A stretch of 64,000 nt of DNA from Shewanella sp. 10N.286.48.A6 (GTDB lineage Bacteria > Pseudomonadota > Gammaproteobacteria > Enterobacterales > Shewanellaceae). Positions 54,302 to 63,081 of the stretch are shown piece by piece. The notes under the pieces are model-generated. The model saw nothing but the letters and a program-made list of their open reading frames with translations. It ran no database searches and was not told the DNA's origin. The stretch's first letter is position 1; the number at the start of each line of letters is the position of its first letter. The stretch covers positions 1-64,000 of the forward strand of contig NZ_MCVI01000009.1 in NCBI RefSeq assembly GCF_002873135.1, read 5' to 3'. The position numbers and the translations under genes are program-made.

Positions 54302-56689
54302 TTAACTTAAAGCATAACCACCTTTAAGGTGGGCAATATTATCAAAGCCTAAGCGCTGCATGGCTTGGGCTGCCACCATTGAGCGGCTACCACTACGGCA
54401 CACTAACACCCAAGGTTTATGTTTTTGGTGTTGGTGTTGCTGAATAAACTGCACTAAACGGGTTAGTGGCACATTCTCACTGGAGCTACTGGTGTGTTGC
54501 AGTGCGTATTCATGGGGCTCACGAATATCAATTAAGCTGACTTGTTGTGATGATAAAGCGCTGCTTAAGCTCTCTGTGTTGTATTCGGTAATATTCACTT
54601 TAGCTGCAGCGTTAGCTGGCAATGCGCCACAAAGAATTTCACTGCCTGACTTATCACACAACTGACTATCAAGCTGGGCTTTTAGGCTTTCAAATTGGCT
54701 TTGGCTTAATTGGCCATTTAAGGTGTTGGCCAGCAGTGCATTACGGCTAGATTCAGCTGCTAATGAGGTCGTAAACTCATTGTTATAGTCATGGCTGGCA
54801 CAAATCAGGGTGTTGTCACCGATCAGCTGATGCAGTCGCTTAAGGCTGGTAAACATCGCTTTAGCGCAGCTGCTGTCAAAGTTGGTTCTACCGAGACTGC
54901 CCATTAAAACGATGTCACCAGCAAAGGCAAAGCGGCATTGCAGATTAATTGGTTGAGAGGCCGATACTGCTTCAGGTGATTCATCAGTCGATTTATTAGG
55001 TAACTCATTAGGTAACTCATTAGGTAACTCATTAGATAATTCATTAGAAAATGGGTCACATAACAGCAAGCTAATACTGTCGGCAGTATGGCCTGGGGTG
55101 GCAACGTTAAGCAGTGCTTGATTGCCAATAGTGATGTACTCAAACAACTCGCCCGCTTGGGTGACGTTACTGCAGTTTTGCGGCCAGCCTAAATGATCAC
55201 TTAATTGATCCGGCAAATGTTTGTCGGCAAGGAATTGACGACTAGAGACATGATCGGCATGACCATGGGTGTCGATCACCGCCACTAATTCAAGTTGCTG
55301 ACATTGCAATAGGGTATCTAAGCGTTCATTTAGTTCTGGCAGCGGATCGATGATCACCGCTTGCTTACTTTGTTGATCGGCATAAATCCAACTACAGCTC
55401 GGGCCTGAGCGTAATTGAACCAAACCATTTAATGGCTGTTTTTCGCTTATTTCACCACTGTCTAAAATCATACAGCTATGGGTTAATGCATTGGCGGCAG
55501 ATTGAATTCTGATGCAGGCTTCATCCACCTGCGTTTGAGTCATGGCTGGGCCAAAAGACATTCTGATGGCTGATTCGCTTTGCCATTTGGGTAATCCCAT
55601 GGCATCTAATACAAAGCTACGGGTCACTTTTGATGAACAAGCCGAGCCTGAGCTGACGCGAATATTGGCGGCATCAAATAAATCCATAATCTCTTTGCTA
55701 CTAAAGCCTGCAATAGCAAAGTTGATGGTTGTTGGCACGCTATTGCTAAAACTGTGGTTAAACACTACGGCAGGAAAAGCACTTTTAAGGGTATCAATTA
55801 ATTGTTGTTGATAAGCCCTTAAGGTGTCGACATCGGCAAACTGGCTTTTATTGGTTGATTGCGAGTTATTTAACAGCATATCGAAAATGACATTTATGGC
55901 TGCCATGCCCGGTAAGTTTTCAGTACCCGAGCGCAGGCCGCTTTCTTGGCCGCCGCCAGCAATAATCGGCGTAAATGGAGCACCTTCGCGGATATAAACA
56001 AAGCCAATGCCTTTAGGGGCATACAGTTTATGGCCGCTAAAAGGCGCGTAATCGATACTGGTGTTGGCTAAGTTTAATGCCGTTTTACCCAGTGCTTGGA
56101 CACAATCAACTAACCAATAGATAGCTGGGTTGGCTTGGCGGATGATGCTATCAAGCTGAGTTAAGTCTTGGTAAACCCCGGTTTCATTGTTTACTGCCAT
56201 GGTGCAAATCATTAATGCATTGGGCGCTTCTTTAGCAATAAAGTCCTGATCAAGATTACCCATATGATCAACGGGGATCGCTTTAATTTCTGCGTTTATT
56301 TCAAGAAGGGCATTCCAATGCTTTAAGGATTCTGGCACCGCTTTATGCTCAGTGGCGCCATATAACAAGCTGTATGTTTGATCTTGCTTGAGGCTAGTTT
56401 TAGCGGCAGCTTTAGCCGCGACTAAGGCGGAAATGATCGCGGTTTGAATCCCTTCTGTGGCGCCGCTGGTAAAAATAACGGTACCTGTGTCAGCGCCAAT
56501 CACTTGTTTAGCTTTTACCCGAGTTTGCTCCATCAGGTTTTTGGCTTTAAGGCCGCTGATATGGCTACTACTTGGGTTACCAAATAGGGTTTCCATTGTA
56601 GTTAATGCTGCCGTTGCAGCTTGGGGTAGCACAGGAGTTGTGGCATTAGCATCGAGATATATTTGGCTTAGTTCAGTGGCGCTTTTCAT
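54302..56689 (-). CDS. fusion: cysteine desulfurase + ETHE1-like persulfide dioxygenase + rhodanese
   Basis: 795 residues in three domains. (1) 1-400, class V aminotransferase fold: IYLDANATTPV start, PLP lysine in PFSGHKLYAPKG (~218) and catalytic Cys in SSGSACSSK (~350), so a cysteine desulfurase. (2) ~420-665, metallo-beta-lactamase fold: DTHGHADH (~473), TPGHTADS, FAGDIVLMGSLGRTNF and CASHDYN match ETHE1-type persulfide dioxygenases. (3) ~695-795, rhodanese: active-site loop VCRSGSRS (~765). Expected flow: Cys sulfur becomes a persulfide, the middle domain oxidises persulfide to sulfite, the last transfers sulfane sulfur. A low-complexity insert (NELPNELPNEL) interrupts domain 2. There is no strong ribosome site. 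Cytoplasmic. Confidence 0.9.
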   Translation of the reverse strand: MKSATELSQIYLDANATTPVLPQAATAALTTMETLFGNPSSSHISGLKAKNLMEQTRVKAKQVIGADTGTVIFTSGATEGIQTAIISALVAAKAAAKTSLKQDQTYSLLYGATEHKAVPESLKHWNALLEINAEIKAIPVDHMGNLDQDFIAKEAPNALMICTMAVNNETGVYQDLTQLDSIIRQANPAIYWLVDCVQALGKTALNLANTSIDYAPFSGHKLYAPKGIGFVYIREGAPFTPIIAGGGQESGLRSGTENLPGMAAINVIFDMLLNNSQSTNKSQFADVDTLRAYQQQLIDTLKSAFPAVVFNHSFSNSVPTTINFAIAGFSSKEIMDLFDAANIRVSSGSACSSKVTRSFVLDAMGLPKWQSESAIRMSFGPAMTQTQVDEACIRIQSAANALTHSCMILDSGEISEKQPLNGLVQLRSGPSCSWIYADQQSKQAVIIDPLPELNERLDTLLQCQQLELVAVIDTHGHADHVSSRQFLADKHLPDQLSDHLGWPQNCSNVTQAGELFEYITIGNQALLNVATPGHTADSISLLLCDPFSNELSNELPNELPNELPNKSTDESPEAVSASQPINLQCRFAFAGDIVLMGSLGRTNFDSSCAKAMFTSLKRLHQLIGDNTLICASHDYNNEFTTSLAAESSRNALLANTLNGQLSQSQFESLKAQLDSQLCDKSGSEILCGALPANAAAKVNITEYNTESLSSALSSQQVSLIDIREPHEYALQHTSSSSENVPLTRLVQFIQQHQHQKHKPWVLVCRSGSRSMVAAQAMQRLGFDNIAHLKGGYALS
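54996..55043 (+). repeat. 12-base in-frame tandem repeat in the fusion gene
   Basis: TTAGGTAACTCA three times (54996-55007, 55008-55019, 55020-55031), then a diverged unit TTAGATAATTCA (55032-55043). On the coding strand it encodes NEL plus P or S, four residues per unit, inside the dioxygenase-like domain. Confidence 0.9.
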
Positions 56690-56729
56690 AGGGGTAAGAC
56701 TCGCATGTTGATTAGTTGTTATATAGCTT

Positions 56730-56743
56730 TTAGTTATAACTAA
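56730..56743. promoter_or_regulatory. 14-base perfect palindrome upstream of the fusion gene
   Basis: TTAGTTATAACTAA is a perfect palindrome, 41-54 bases before the start codon. GTTATA recurs at 56718 and 56753, so several half sites may be present. The regulator cannot be named. Confidence 0.45.
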
Positions 56744-56940
56744 TTTCTTGTGGTTATATTAACAGCTTAATAACAACGATCAAGATCACATTTTTGCTTA
56801 GATTAAAAAATACAGCTATAAATTGTCATTTTAGTAAAGAGAGTTTTTAAATTGGTGTGGCGGCAACTTTGTATGGAACCAAAGGTCACTAGAGTGAACT
56901 AAGATTTGAAGTTGTTTTGTTATTGATTTTAAGAACGATA

Positions 56941-56982
56941 AAAAAAAGGAATAAGGCGGTTAGCGCTTATTCCCTTTTTATT
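56941..56982 (-). terminator. intrinsic terminator of the YhcH gene
   Basis: GGAATAAG and CTTATTCC stems flanked by an A-run (plus strand), giving a T-run on the minus strand, 75 bases past the YhcH stop. Confidence 0.85.
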
Positions 56983-57055
56983 TGTGATGAGCAGACTAGG
57001 CTTAAGTTTTGCTTCAGATTTTGAAGCAGACGTAAACTCAACAGCTAACTGAAAC

Positions 57056-57517
57056 TCAAACTCTCACTTTGATGACTACTTTTCTGACATCTTTGGCTGT
57101 ATCACTGGTGCCGGGCATATGCATATCTTCAGGGAAGAAAATCGCAAACATACCCGCCTTTAAGGGTATAAAAGCCGCATTAGCTTTATTGGCTTCATAA
57201 TCGTACTTACTGTAATCATGCTCATTGTGATAAGGCGCTAACGGCGCTTGATCTGCAAGTGGTAAATAGCCAAATTCTTCTTCACCGCTAACCACAAATT
57301 GCACATCAATATAACGCTGATGACTTTCAAAAGACTCAGTGTGTTTCGGTTTGGTTTGGTAATCATTGACGATAGCAAATATATCTTTGCCTTCAATGGG
57401 GTAATTACCTAATTCATATTGGCTAAAATCAGTGGCTGCGAGGTGAGCAAGTGCAGTGGCTAATCTTGGGCTAATAGCATGATAAAGCTGATGATTTGCT
57501 AGGGTATCGACAATCAT
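57056..57517 (-). CDS. YhcH/YjgK/YiaL family protein (DUF386)
   Basis: 153 residues. Family segments: LENGKYPIEGKDIFAIV-like LGNYPIEGKDIFAIVNDYQTK, FESHQRYIDVQFVVSGEE, and GMFAIFFPEDMHMPG with metal-binding-type His/Glu. The fold is a cupin-like beta sandwich; members accompany sialic acid and other sugar catabolism genes. No such genes are adjacent here, so the substrate is unclear. Confidence 0.9.
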   Translation of the reverse strand: MIVDTLANHQLYHAISPRLATALAHLAATDFSQYELGNYPIEGKDIFAIVNDYQTKPKHTESFESHQRYIDVQFVVSGEEEFGYLPLADQAPLAPYHNEHDYSKYDYEANKANAAFIPLKAGMFAIFFPEDMHMPGTSDTAKDVRKVVIKVRV

Positions 57518-57675
57518 GATAAGTCTCTAAAAGTTAAGATAAGTCATTATCGCTTAATTTAGCATGCTGCACCATGACAGATATATTTATACAGGGCTGT
57601 GAAAATAATCAGCTTAGACAAAGCGGCGATCAGTTGGTTATGATGATAGTGCGGTTGACATGAATAGGATATCAA

Positions 57676-58731
57676 GTGGCAGCATTACGATTATTAGCAG
57701 GCAAAACGGCATTTGAACAAATTGAACAAAACGGCATACAGCAGTCGATGTTTACTCAATTGTTTGCAGCATCAGGTGGCCCCAAATGGATTGGCGTCGC
57801 AGGGCTCGATAAATACTTGTTCAGTGAGTTTTTTAGTGACAGGCAAGCACCACTTTATACCATGGGTGCTTCATCTGGAGCCTGGCGTTTAAGCTGTTTA
57901 GCGCAAAAGAATCCGTTAGAGGCCTATCATCGCTTTGAAGACTATTATATCGATCAGCGCTACGAGACTGTGCCTTCTCGTCAAGAGGTGACTGAGCAGG
58001 TAGAGCGAATTATTGCTGGCATATTAGGTGCTAATGGCGCCATGGATATAGTCAATAACCGTATTATTCAAAGTCATTTTGTGGTGTGTAAGGCCAAGCA
58101 TTTAAATGCTGGGCGTTCCAAGGGAAAATTAGCAATGGGGCTGGCTGCTACTGCAGTGTCTAATGCTGTTAGCCGTCGCAGTTTAGCTTGGCACTTTGAA
58201 AGACTGGTATTTAGTCATCAGCAAGTTAAATCGCCTTTTTCACAATTATCCGATCTGCCCACCGAGCATGCTCAATTAACTCGCAGTAATATCAATCAAG
58301 TGCTGCTAGCCACTGGCTCTATTCCATTACTGCTCTCGCCAGTGACCCAAATCAATGGCGTTAGTGACGGTCATTATTACGATGGCGGCATTACTGATTA
58401 TCACTTTGATATGCCTTTACCTGCCGCAGAAGGCTTAAGTTTATATCCGCACTTTTATCCTTACATGAGCCCTGGCTGGTTCGATAAATCACTAAAATGG
58501 CGCCGTGCTAAAAAGCATTATCATAATGCGCTGATCCTGGCGCCGACCCCAGAGTTTATTGCTTCTTTGCCTTACCAGAAAATTCCTGATCGTGAAGACT
58601 TTAAAAAGCTTGATAGCGACAGTCGTATCGCTTATTGGCGCGAGTCAGTTAAGCGCAGTGAGCAACTGGCGATTGAGTTTGCCGGCATCATTGAAAACCA
58701 GTCGGTGATGAGTCATTTAGAGCGGCTTTAA
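57676..58731 (+). CDS. patatin-like phospholipase family protein
   Basis: 351 residues from a GTG (ATAGGATATCAA before it). Patatin catalytic dyad: nucleophile Ser in GASSGAWRLS (G-x-S-x-G) and Asp in DGGITDYHFD; ASGGPKW supplies the oxyanion-hole glycines. No signal peptide. Likely hydrolyses acyl esters of lipids; substrate unknown. The middle segment (about 100-190) is specific to this subgroup. Confidence 0.82.
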   Translation: MAALRLLAGKTAFEQIEQNGIQQSMFTQLFAASGGPKWIGVAGLDKYLFSEFFSDRQAPLYTMGASSGAWRLSCLAQKNPLEAYHRFEDYYIDQRYETVPSRQEVTEQVERIIAGILGANGAMDIVNNRIIQSHFVVCKAKHLNAGRSKGKLAMGLAATAVSNAVSRRSLAWHFERLVFSHQQVKSPFSQLSDLPTEHAQLTRSNINQVLLATGSIPLLLSPVTQINGVSDGHYYDGGITDYHFDMPLPAAEGLSLYPHFYPYMSPGWFDKSLKWRRAKKHYHNALILAPTPEFIASLPYQKIPDREDFKKLDSDSRIAYWRESVKRSEQLAIEFAGIIENQSVMSHLERL

Positions 58732-59069
58732 GCTGCTTTATTGATTGTTTTTAACCTCCTATTTAAGGGTTATCTTAAGCGCTATCTGATCGCTTTTTGA
58801 AACTATTTCGTAAAACACCCTGTCTAATAATTAATCGCTTAAGTCTGCGTTATTTGTTAATTACAGCTATCATTAAAAAGAATGATAAGCGGATGGTGAC
58901 TAGCAAATAAACTATCAAGCACTAAACTTAATTTGCTCATATCTGTGACAACTAGTTGATTATATAGGCTGAAGCGAGCTAGTTGTCATCGGCGATATAA
59001 ATATGCTGCGCCTTGTGGTGTAAGCCCTAAATGAATATTTATCAGCATTTCTATGGTCTGGAGGCTGCT
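58732..59069. other. intergenic, one short inverted repeat
   Basis: About 338 bases. TATCATT (58869-58875) and AATGATA (58882-58888) are inverted around 6 bases. Nothing else stands out. Confidence 0.35.
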
Positions 59070-59660
59070 ATGAAAACATTAGAAATGGCCTTGGTTATTC
59101 AAGAGGCGGTTATTCTTCCTGGCGGCCGCCAAGAGATCAGAGTGGTATCGCCAAATCAGCTGTTAATGGTTGCTAGTGTGCTGAAAGGAGACTACCGCTT
59201 AGCCTTAGCTGCGAGCAAAAGTAGCGGTAAAGGTAATAGCAGTCCGCCATGTTATAGCACAGCAACAGAGTGTGAGATTATCGACTTTCATCAACTCGAC
59301 GATGACTCATTAAGTATTGTGATTGAAGGTCGCCAAAGGGTAAAAATTCTGTCTGCGGCGCAACTAAGGGATGGAAGTTGGATTGCGCGCACATTAGCCT
59401 GTCAAAATTGGCAAGATGAACCCATAGGCGAAAAGTTTGAAATTATCAGTGCCGCTTTAGAGCAATTCTATGAGGTAAACCCTGATTTATTGGAATTATA
59501 TAATCAGGTTCATTTAGAAGATGCCACCTGGGTGAGCCAGCGTTGGTTAGAAGTGTTACCTATGTATAACAAGGATAAATTACAGCTTGTTGAGCAACCT
59601 AATTGCCACAAGACTATGGCTTTTGTGCTGCAGCTATTAAAGTCCCATGTAGATGCCTAA
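59070..59660 (+). CDS. LON substrate-binding-domain protein
   Basis: 196 residues from the ATG at 59070 (GGAGGCTGCT before it); an upstream frame start at 59031 lacks a ribosome site. The order EMALVIQEAVILPGGRQEIRVVSPNQLLMV, ECEIIDFHQLDDDSLSIVIEGRQRVKIL and a helical C-terminal half resembles the N-terminal domain of Lon proteases (PF02190-type); ATPase and protease domains are absent. Role unknown; such stand-alone domains may bind substrates for Lon-like systems. Confidence 0.75.
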   Translation: MKTLEMALVIQEAVILPGGRQEIRVVSPNQLLMVASVLKGDYRLALAASKSSGKGNSSPPCYSTATECEIIDFHQLDDDSLSIVIEGRQRVKILSAAQLRDGSWIARTLACQNWQDEPIGEKFEIISAALEQFYEVNPDLLELYNQVHLEDATWVSQRWLEVLPMYNKDKLQLVEQPNCHKTMAFVLQLLKSHVDA

Positions 59661-59837
59661 GTTACCGCTTTACAGCAATGACGAGCAAGTCGCTGTGATT
59701 GTATTTAACTCGCCAAGTTTGGGCTAACTGTGCTGGATTTTACTTCAAGTGGCTCGTTAACAGGAAAGCTTAGGTTCATTTATATTACTCATGTCCGTTA
59801 TACTGACGGGATATGTAAGTCACTAATCATTGTAACT

Positions 59838-60803
59838 ATGTCTTCTGATACCTCAGCTAGAGCTGCACAACCTTCTTATGTGGTGTTACCACAACTGACT
59901 CATCCTTCGAAAAATGCAGCAGCAAGTTCAACAGCGCCAAAAACCGTGGTGGAATTTTTAGTGTCGCATTTTGCGCAAATCCCACCGCAGGTGTGGTTAA
60001 AGCGGATTGAGGACGGCAAAGTGCATTGGGCCGATGGCAGCTTAATTACTGTCGATACTGTCTATAGACCTGCAACAAGGGTGTATTACTACCGCGAAGT
60101 TGAGGCTGAAACTAAGATCCCTTTTGTGCAGAAAATTTTGCATCAAGATGAGCATTGTATGCTGGTGTTTAAACCACACTTTTTGCCAGTAACCCCCAGC
60201 GGAAACTTTGTTAATGAATGCTTAATCCATAGGCTAAGGATTGGCACCGGCATTGACACTATAGCTCCTGCCCACCGCCTTGATAGGCCAACTGCAGGCG
60301 TCATGCTAATGACAGTTAACCCTGAGTCTAGGCATGCGTATCATGCTCTTTTTAGTGATGGCAAAATTACAAAGCAATATCAAGCGATTGCTAAGTTAAC
60401 AGCGGCACTATTGGCACAATCCCAAGCGGGTGAATTAACCTTGCCAATACACTGGACGGTTAAAAATAGGATGGTGCGCTCAACCCCAAGCTTTTTAATG
60501 AAAGTGACCGAAGGTGAGCCCAATACCCATTCTGAAATTAGCCTTATTGCCATAAAAGGCGATAAAGGTTTATTTGAGCTGAGCCCGATCACCGGGAAAA
60601 TGCATCAACTTAGGGTACACATGATGTCGTTGGGAATGCCGTTAGAAAACGATACTAATTATCCTACTTTAGCGCCAAAGAGTGCCGATGATTTTTCAAA
60701 ACCGTTACGGTTAATTGCTAAATCACTGCAGTTTATTGACCCGATTAGCCATATTGAGCGTCAGCTGAGCTGCGAAGGCTATGAAGCTGAATTTGATCTT
60801 TAA
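59838..60803 (+). CDS. RluA-family pseudouridine synthase
   Basis: 321 residues from the ATG at 59838; the frame opens at 59730 but the extra N terminus looks non-native and neither start has a strong ribosome site. An N-terminal S4-like segment (VWLKRIEDGKVHWADG) precedes the catalytic domain; the catalytic Asp is in HRLDRPTAGVMLM, the usual HRLDxxTSG(L/I) slightly altered. TGKMHQLRVHMMSLGMPL forms the C-terminal core. It isomerises uridine to pseudouridine in rRNA or tRNA; target unknown. A related C-terminal fragment follows. Confidence 0.88.
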   Translation: MSSDTSARAAQPSYVVLPQLTHPSKNAAASSTAPKTVVEFLVSHFAQIPPQVWLKRIEDGKVHWADGSLITVDTVYRPATRVYYYREVEAETKIPFVQKILHQDEHCMLVFKPHFLPVTPSGNFVNECLIHRLRIGTGIDTIAPAHRLDRPTAGVMLMTVNPESRHAYHALFSDGKITKQYQAIAKLTAALLAQSQAGELTLPIHWTVKNRMVRSTPSFLMKVTEGEPNTHSEISLIAIKGDKGLFELSPITGKMHQLRVHMMSLGMPLENDTNYPTLAPKSADDFSKPLRLIAKSLQFIDPISHIERQLSCEGYEAEFDL

Positions 60804-60911
60804 CCTGCTTGATTAAATGCTATATCAGCATGAGTCACGCGCAGCGATAACTGTTTAGTGCGCTGAATATATGAATTTTATGAGCTGTGACGAACGACTG
60901 TCGACCAATGA

Positions 60912-61151
60912 CTCACTATTAGTGGTTTGTTTGAGCTTAGTCCGATTACAGGTAAAACTCATCAATTAAGAGTGCATATGCAAAGCATTGGTATGCCATT
61001 GCTTAACGACAGGTTTTACCCTGTGCTACAACCGAAAGGACCTGATAACTTTGCTAATCCACTAAAGTTATTGGCACAACGATTACAGTTTATTGATCCT
61101 ATTACACAGCAAAGTAATGATTGGTGCTGTGATGAATTAAATTTCAACTAA
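60912..61151 (+). pseudogene. C-terminal fragment of a second pseudouridine synthase
   Basis: About 79 residues from the first codon after an in-frame stop at 60909-60911. GLFELSPITGKTHQLRVHMQSIGMPLLND and the following LKLLAQRLQFIDPI align with the C terminus of the preceding gene (GLFELSPITGKMHQLRVHMMSLGMPLEND...SLQFIDPI). The catalytic domain is missing and there is no credible start. A remnant of a duplication or recombination. Confidence 0.8.
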
Positions 61152-61225
61152 TATAGATGTTTACACTACCGTAACAAACTCAGTCAGGTTATATTGTGAC
61201 TAATTTATAGGATTTAGGTGCTGTC

Positions 61226-62731
61226 ATGGAACGAATCACATATTGCCTGATTTTTTTAGTTGCATTACTTCTCAGTGTTGGTTTATTGCGTGGTGTCGAT
61301 CATTTCTTGGCCAAGCAAGTCATTGCCCGTGACGCAGCAATTTTAACGGATAAGTTTGAGCACTTAATTAAAACCAGTGCGGCAGAATTAAATACATTAC
61401 CCGAAATCACTTTTGATTCATTCGAGTGTACCCCACAGGCTGAGGCGCAGTTAAAGCGCACTGTATTTGATGCAAACTTTATTCGTTGGGTTGGCGTAAC
61501 GAAAGGGTTAAATATATATTGTGAATCTAATGAGATTATTCGAGAAATTCACAATGTGAAACATCATCAAATTAGTGAAACCTATAGTTTAGGCGTATTG
61601 GAGTCTGCCACTGAAGAGCAGCTTGAGTTGATCCTTATTCGCAATATGGGGGATATTTTTTACGTCGCGAGTTTAATCCCTTTAGCGCCGCGTTATTTTG
61701 TTCCTATGAGCTGTGAGTCTTGTTTAGAATATAAAATGTCATTCGACTCTAAACCTTTTTTAGTATTTGATTTTGAAAGTTTTGATGAGGAAGCTTTTAT
61801 TAGCGAAGTGGTCTCTCTAACTTCGCCCTATTTTGAGGCGGAGTTTGAATTATCTGGTAATCGTGATTTCTATGAGCAATATACCTACTTTTCATGGTGG
61901 GGTGTTTTAATCATTGCCAGCATTTTGGCTGCTTGGGTCACGTATATCGCCCGTTTATGGTTTAACCATAGTCAATCTGTTCATAGCCAAATTATTCAAG
62001 GGATTAAGCGGTCTGAGTTTATTCCTTTTTATCAGCCTATTGTCGATTCTCGCAGTCAAAAAGTCATTGGCGCAGAAGTGCTCATGCGTTGGCAACGGCA
62101 AGATGGCAGTTTAATGCCACCGAATCAGTTTATTCCTTACGCAGAAGCCAATGGCTTAATTGTTGATATGACCAAGGTGTTGTTGGCGCATGTTTTTAAT
62201 GATGTTAAGCAACTTGCGGTTACACGAGAACCATTATTTTTTAGCGTTAATATTGTGCCAGAACATTTAGATAATGATGATTTGTATCAATTGCTAAAAG
62301 GCGTTGTTGAATCAGGCGAGTTGAAACAACATCGCATTTCATTAGAAATCACTGAGCGTCATCCTATTAGTGACTTAGTTGCTGCGCGTAAAATGTTAGA
62401 TAAGTTTTATGCTATCGGCATAGATTTAAAATTAGATGATGCCGGCACGGGTTATGGGGGTTTTAGCTATGTGCAAAATTTAGGGATCAGTACCCTCAAA
62501 ATTGACAAAATGTTTGTTGATACTATCGGTCATCAAGATAACTTTAATGCGAAAACCATTGAAGCTATTATTTCATTTGCGCAAAAATCCAATTTAAACA
62601 TCATTGCAGAAGGTGTAGAAAGCCATGAGCAAGTGGCTTATTTAAGTGAGCATGGTGTTTACTCTATTCAAGGCTATGTGTTCTCTAAACCTTTATCATT
62701 TGATGATTTTTGTGCTGGTTACAGCGATTAA
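61226..62731 (+). CDS. membrane c-di-GMP phosphodiesterase with CSS and EAL domains
   Basis: 501 residues. Two membrane helices (about 8-28 and 225-246) flank a periplasmic CSS-motif domain (ECTPQAEAQL, CESN, MSCESCLEYK). The cytoplasmic EAL domain (~258-500) has EVLMRW in place of EALxRW, NIVPEHL, EITER, LDDAGTGYGG, LKIDKMFV, IIAEGVE and QGYVFSKPL, so all metal-binding and catalytic residues are present. It hydrolyses c-di-GMP to pGpG; CSS domains sense periplasmic redox or proteolysis in the E. coli Pde family. AGGTGCTGTC precedes the ATG. Confidence 0.93.
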   Translation: MERITYCLIFLVALLLSVGLLRGVDHFLAKQVIARDAAILTDKFEHLIKTSAAELNTLPEITFDSFECTPQAEAQLKRTVFDANFIRWVGVTKGLNIYCESNEIIREIHNVKHHQISETYSLGVLESATEEQLELILIRNMGDIFYVASLIPLAPRYFVPMSCESCLEYKMSFDSKPFLVFDFESFDEEAFISEVVSLTSPYFEAEFELSGNRDFYEQYTYFSWWGVLIIASILAAWVTYIARLWFNHSQSVHSQIIQGIKRSEFIPFYQPIVDSRSQKVIGAEVLMRWQRQDGSLMPPNQFIPYAEANGLIVDMTKVLLAHVFNDVKQLAVTREPLFFSVNIVPEHLDNDDLYQLLKGVVESGELKQHRISLEITERHPISDLVAARKMLDKFYAIGIDLKLDDAGTGYGGFSYVQNLGISTLKIDKMFVDTIGHQDNFNAKTIEAIISFAQKSNLNIIAEGVESHEQVAYLSEHGVYSIQGYVFSKPLSFDDFCAGYSD

Positions 62732-62773
62732 CAGTGAATGATATTAGCGACCAGTGCTTATTTTAACGTATGT

Positions 62774-62799
62774 AGCCGCGAGTGAATCGCGGCTTTTTA
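62774..62799 (+). terminator. intrinsic terminator after the EAL gene
   Basis: AGCCGCGA and TCGCGGCT around GTGAA, followed by TTTTT. Confidence 0.9.
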
Positions 62800-63081
62800 T
62801 TGTCAGTAATTTAACACTTACATCTGGTAATGTTTGACGTTTTATTGTGCTAAATGAAATGTAAATTGCATAAATATGGCTTAAATTGGAATGCTTTGTA
62901 GAGCGGGCTGACTATAAAAGCCGTTGCCGAGGCTGTTTAATTAATGATCATTGAGTGGGGAGGCTAAAGAGGTAAACTAAAATCGCTTACTCATTTTAAT
63001 GACAGTAATGTTTAGATTTTGGAAATAACTTTACGTTGTCGAGCTAACGTAGTGAACTGACGTATTTGATAGGGGGGTATA
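62800..63081. other. intergenic, no feature seen
   Basis: About 280 bases, part of a 350-base gap, AT-rich, presumably holding the promoter of the LpxR-type gene. Confidence 0.35.
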
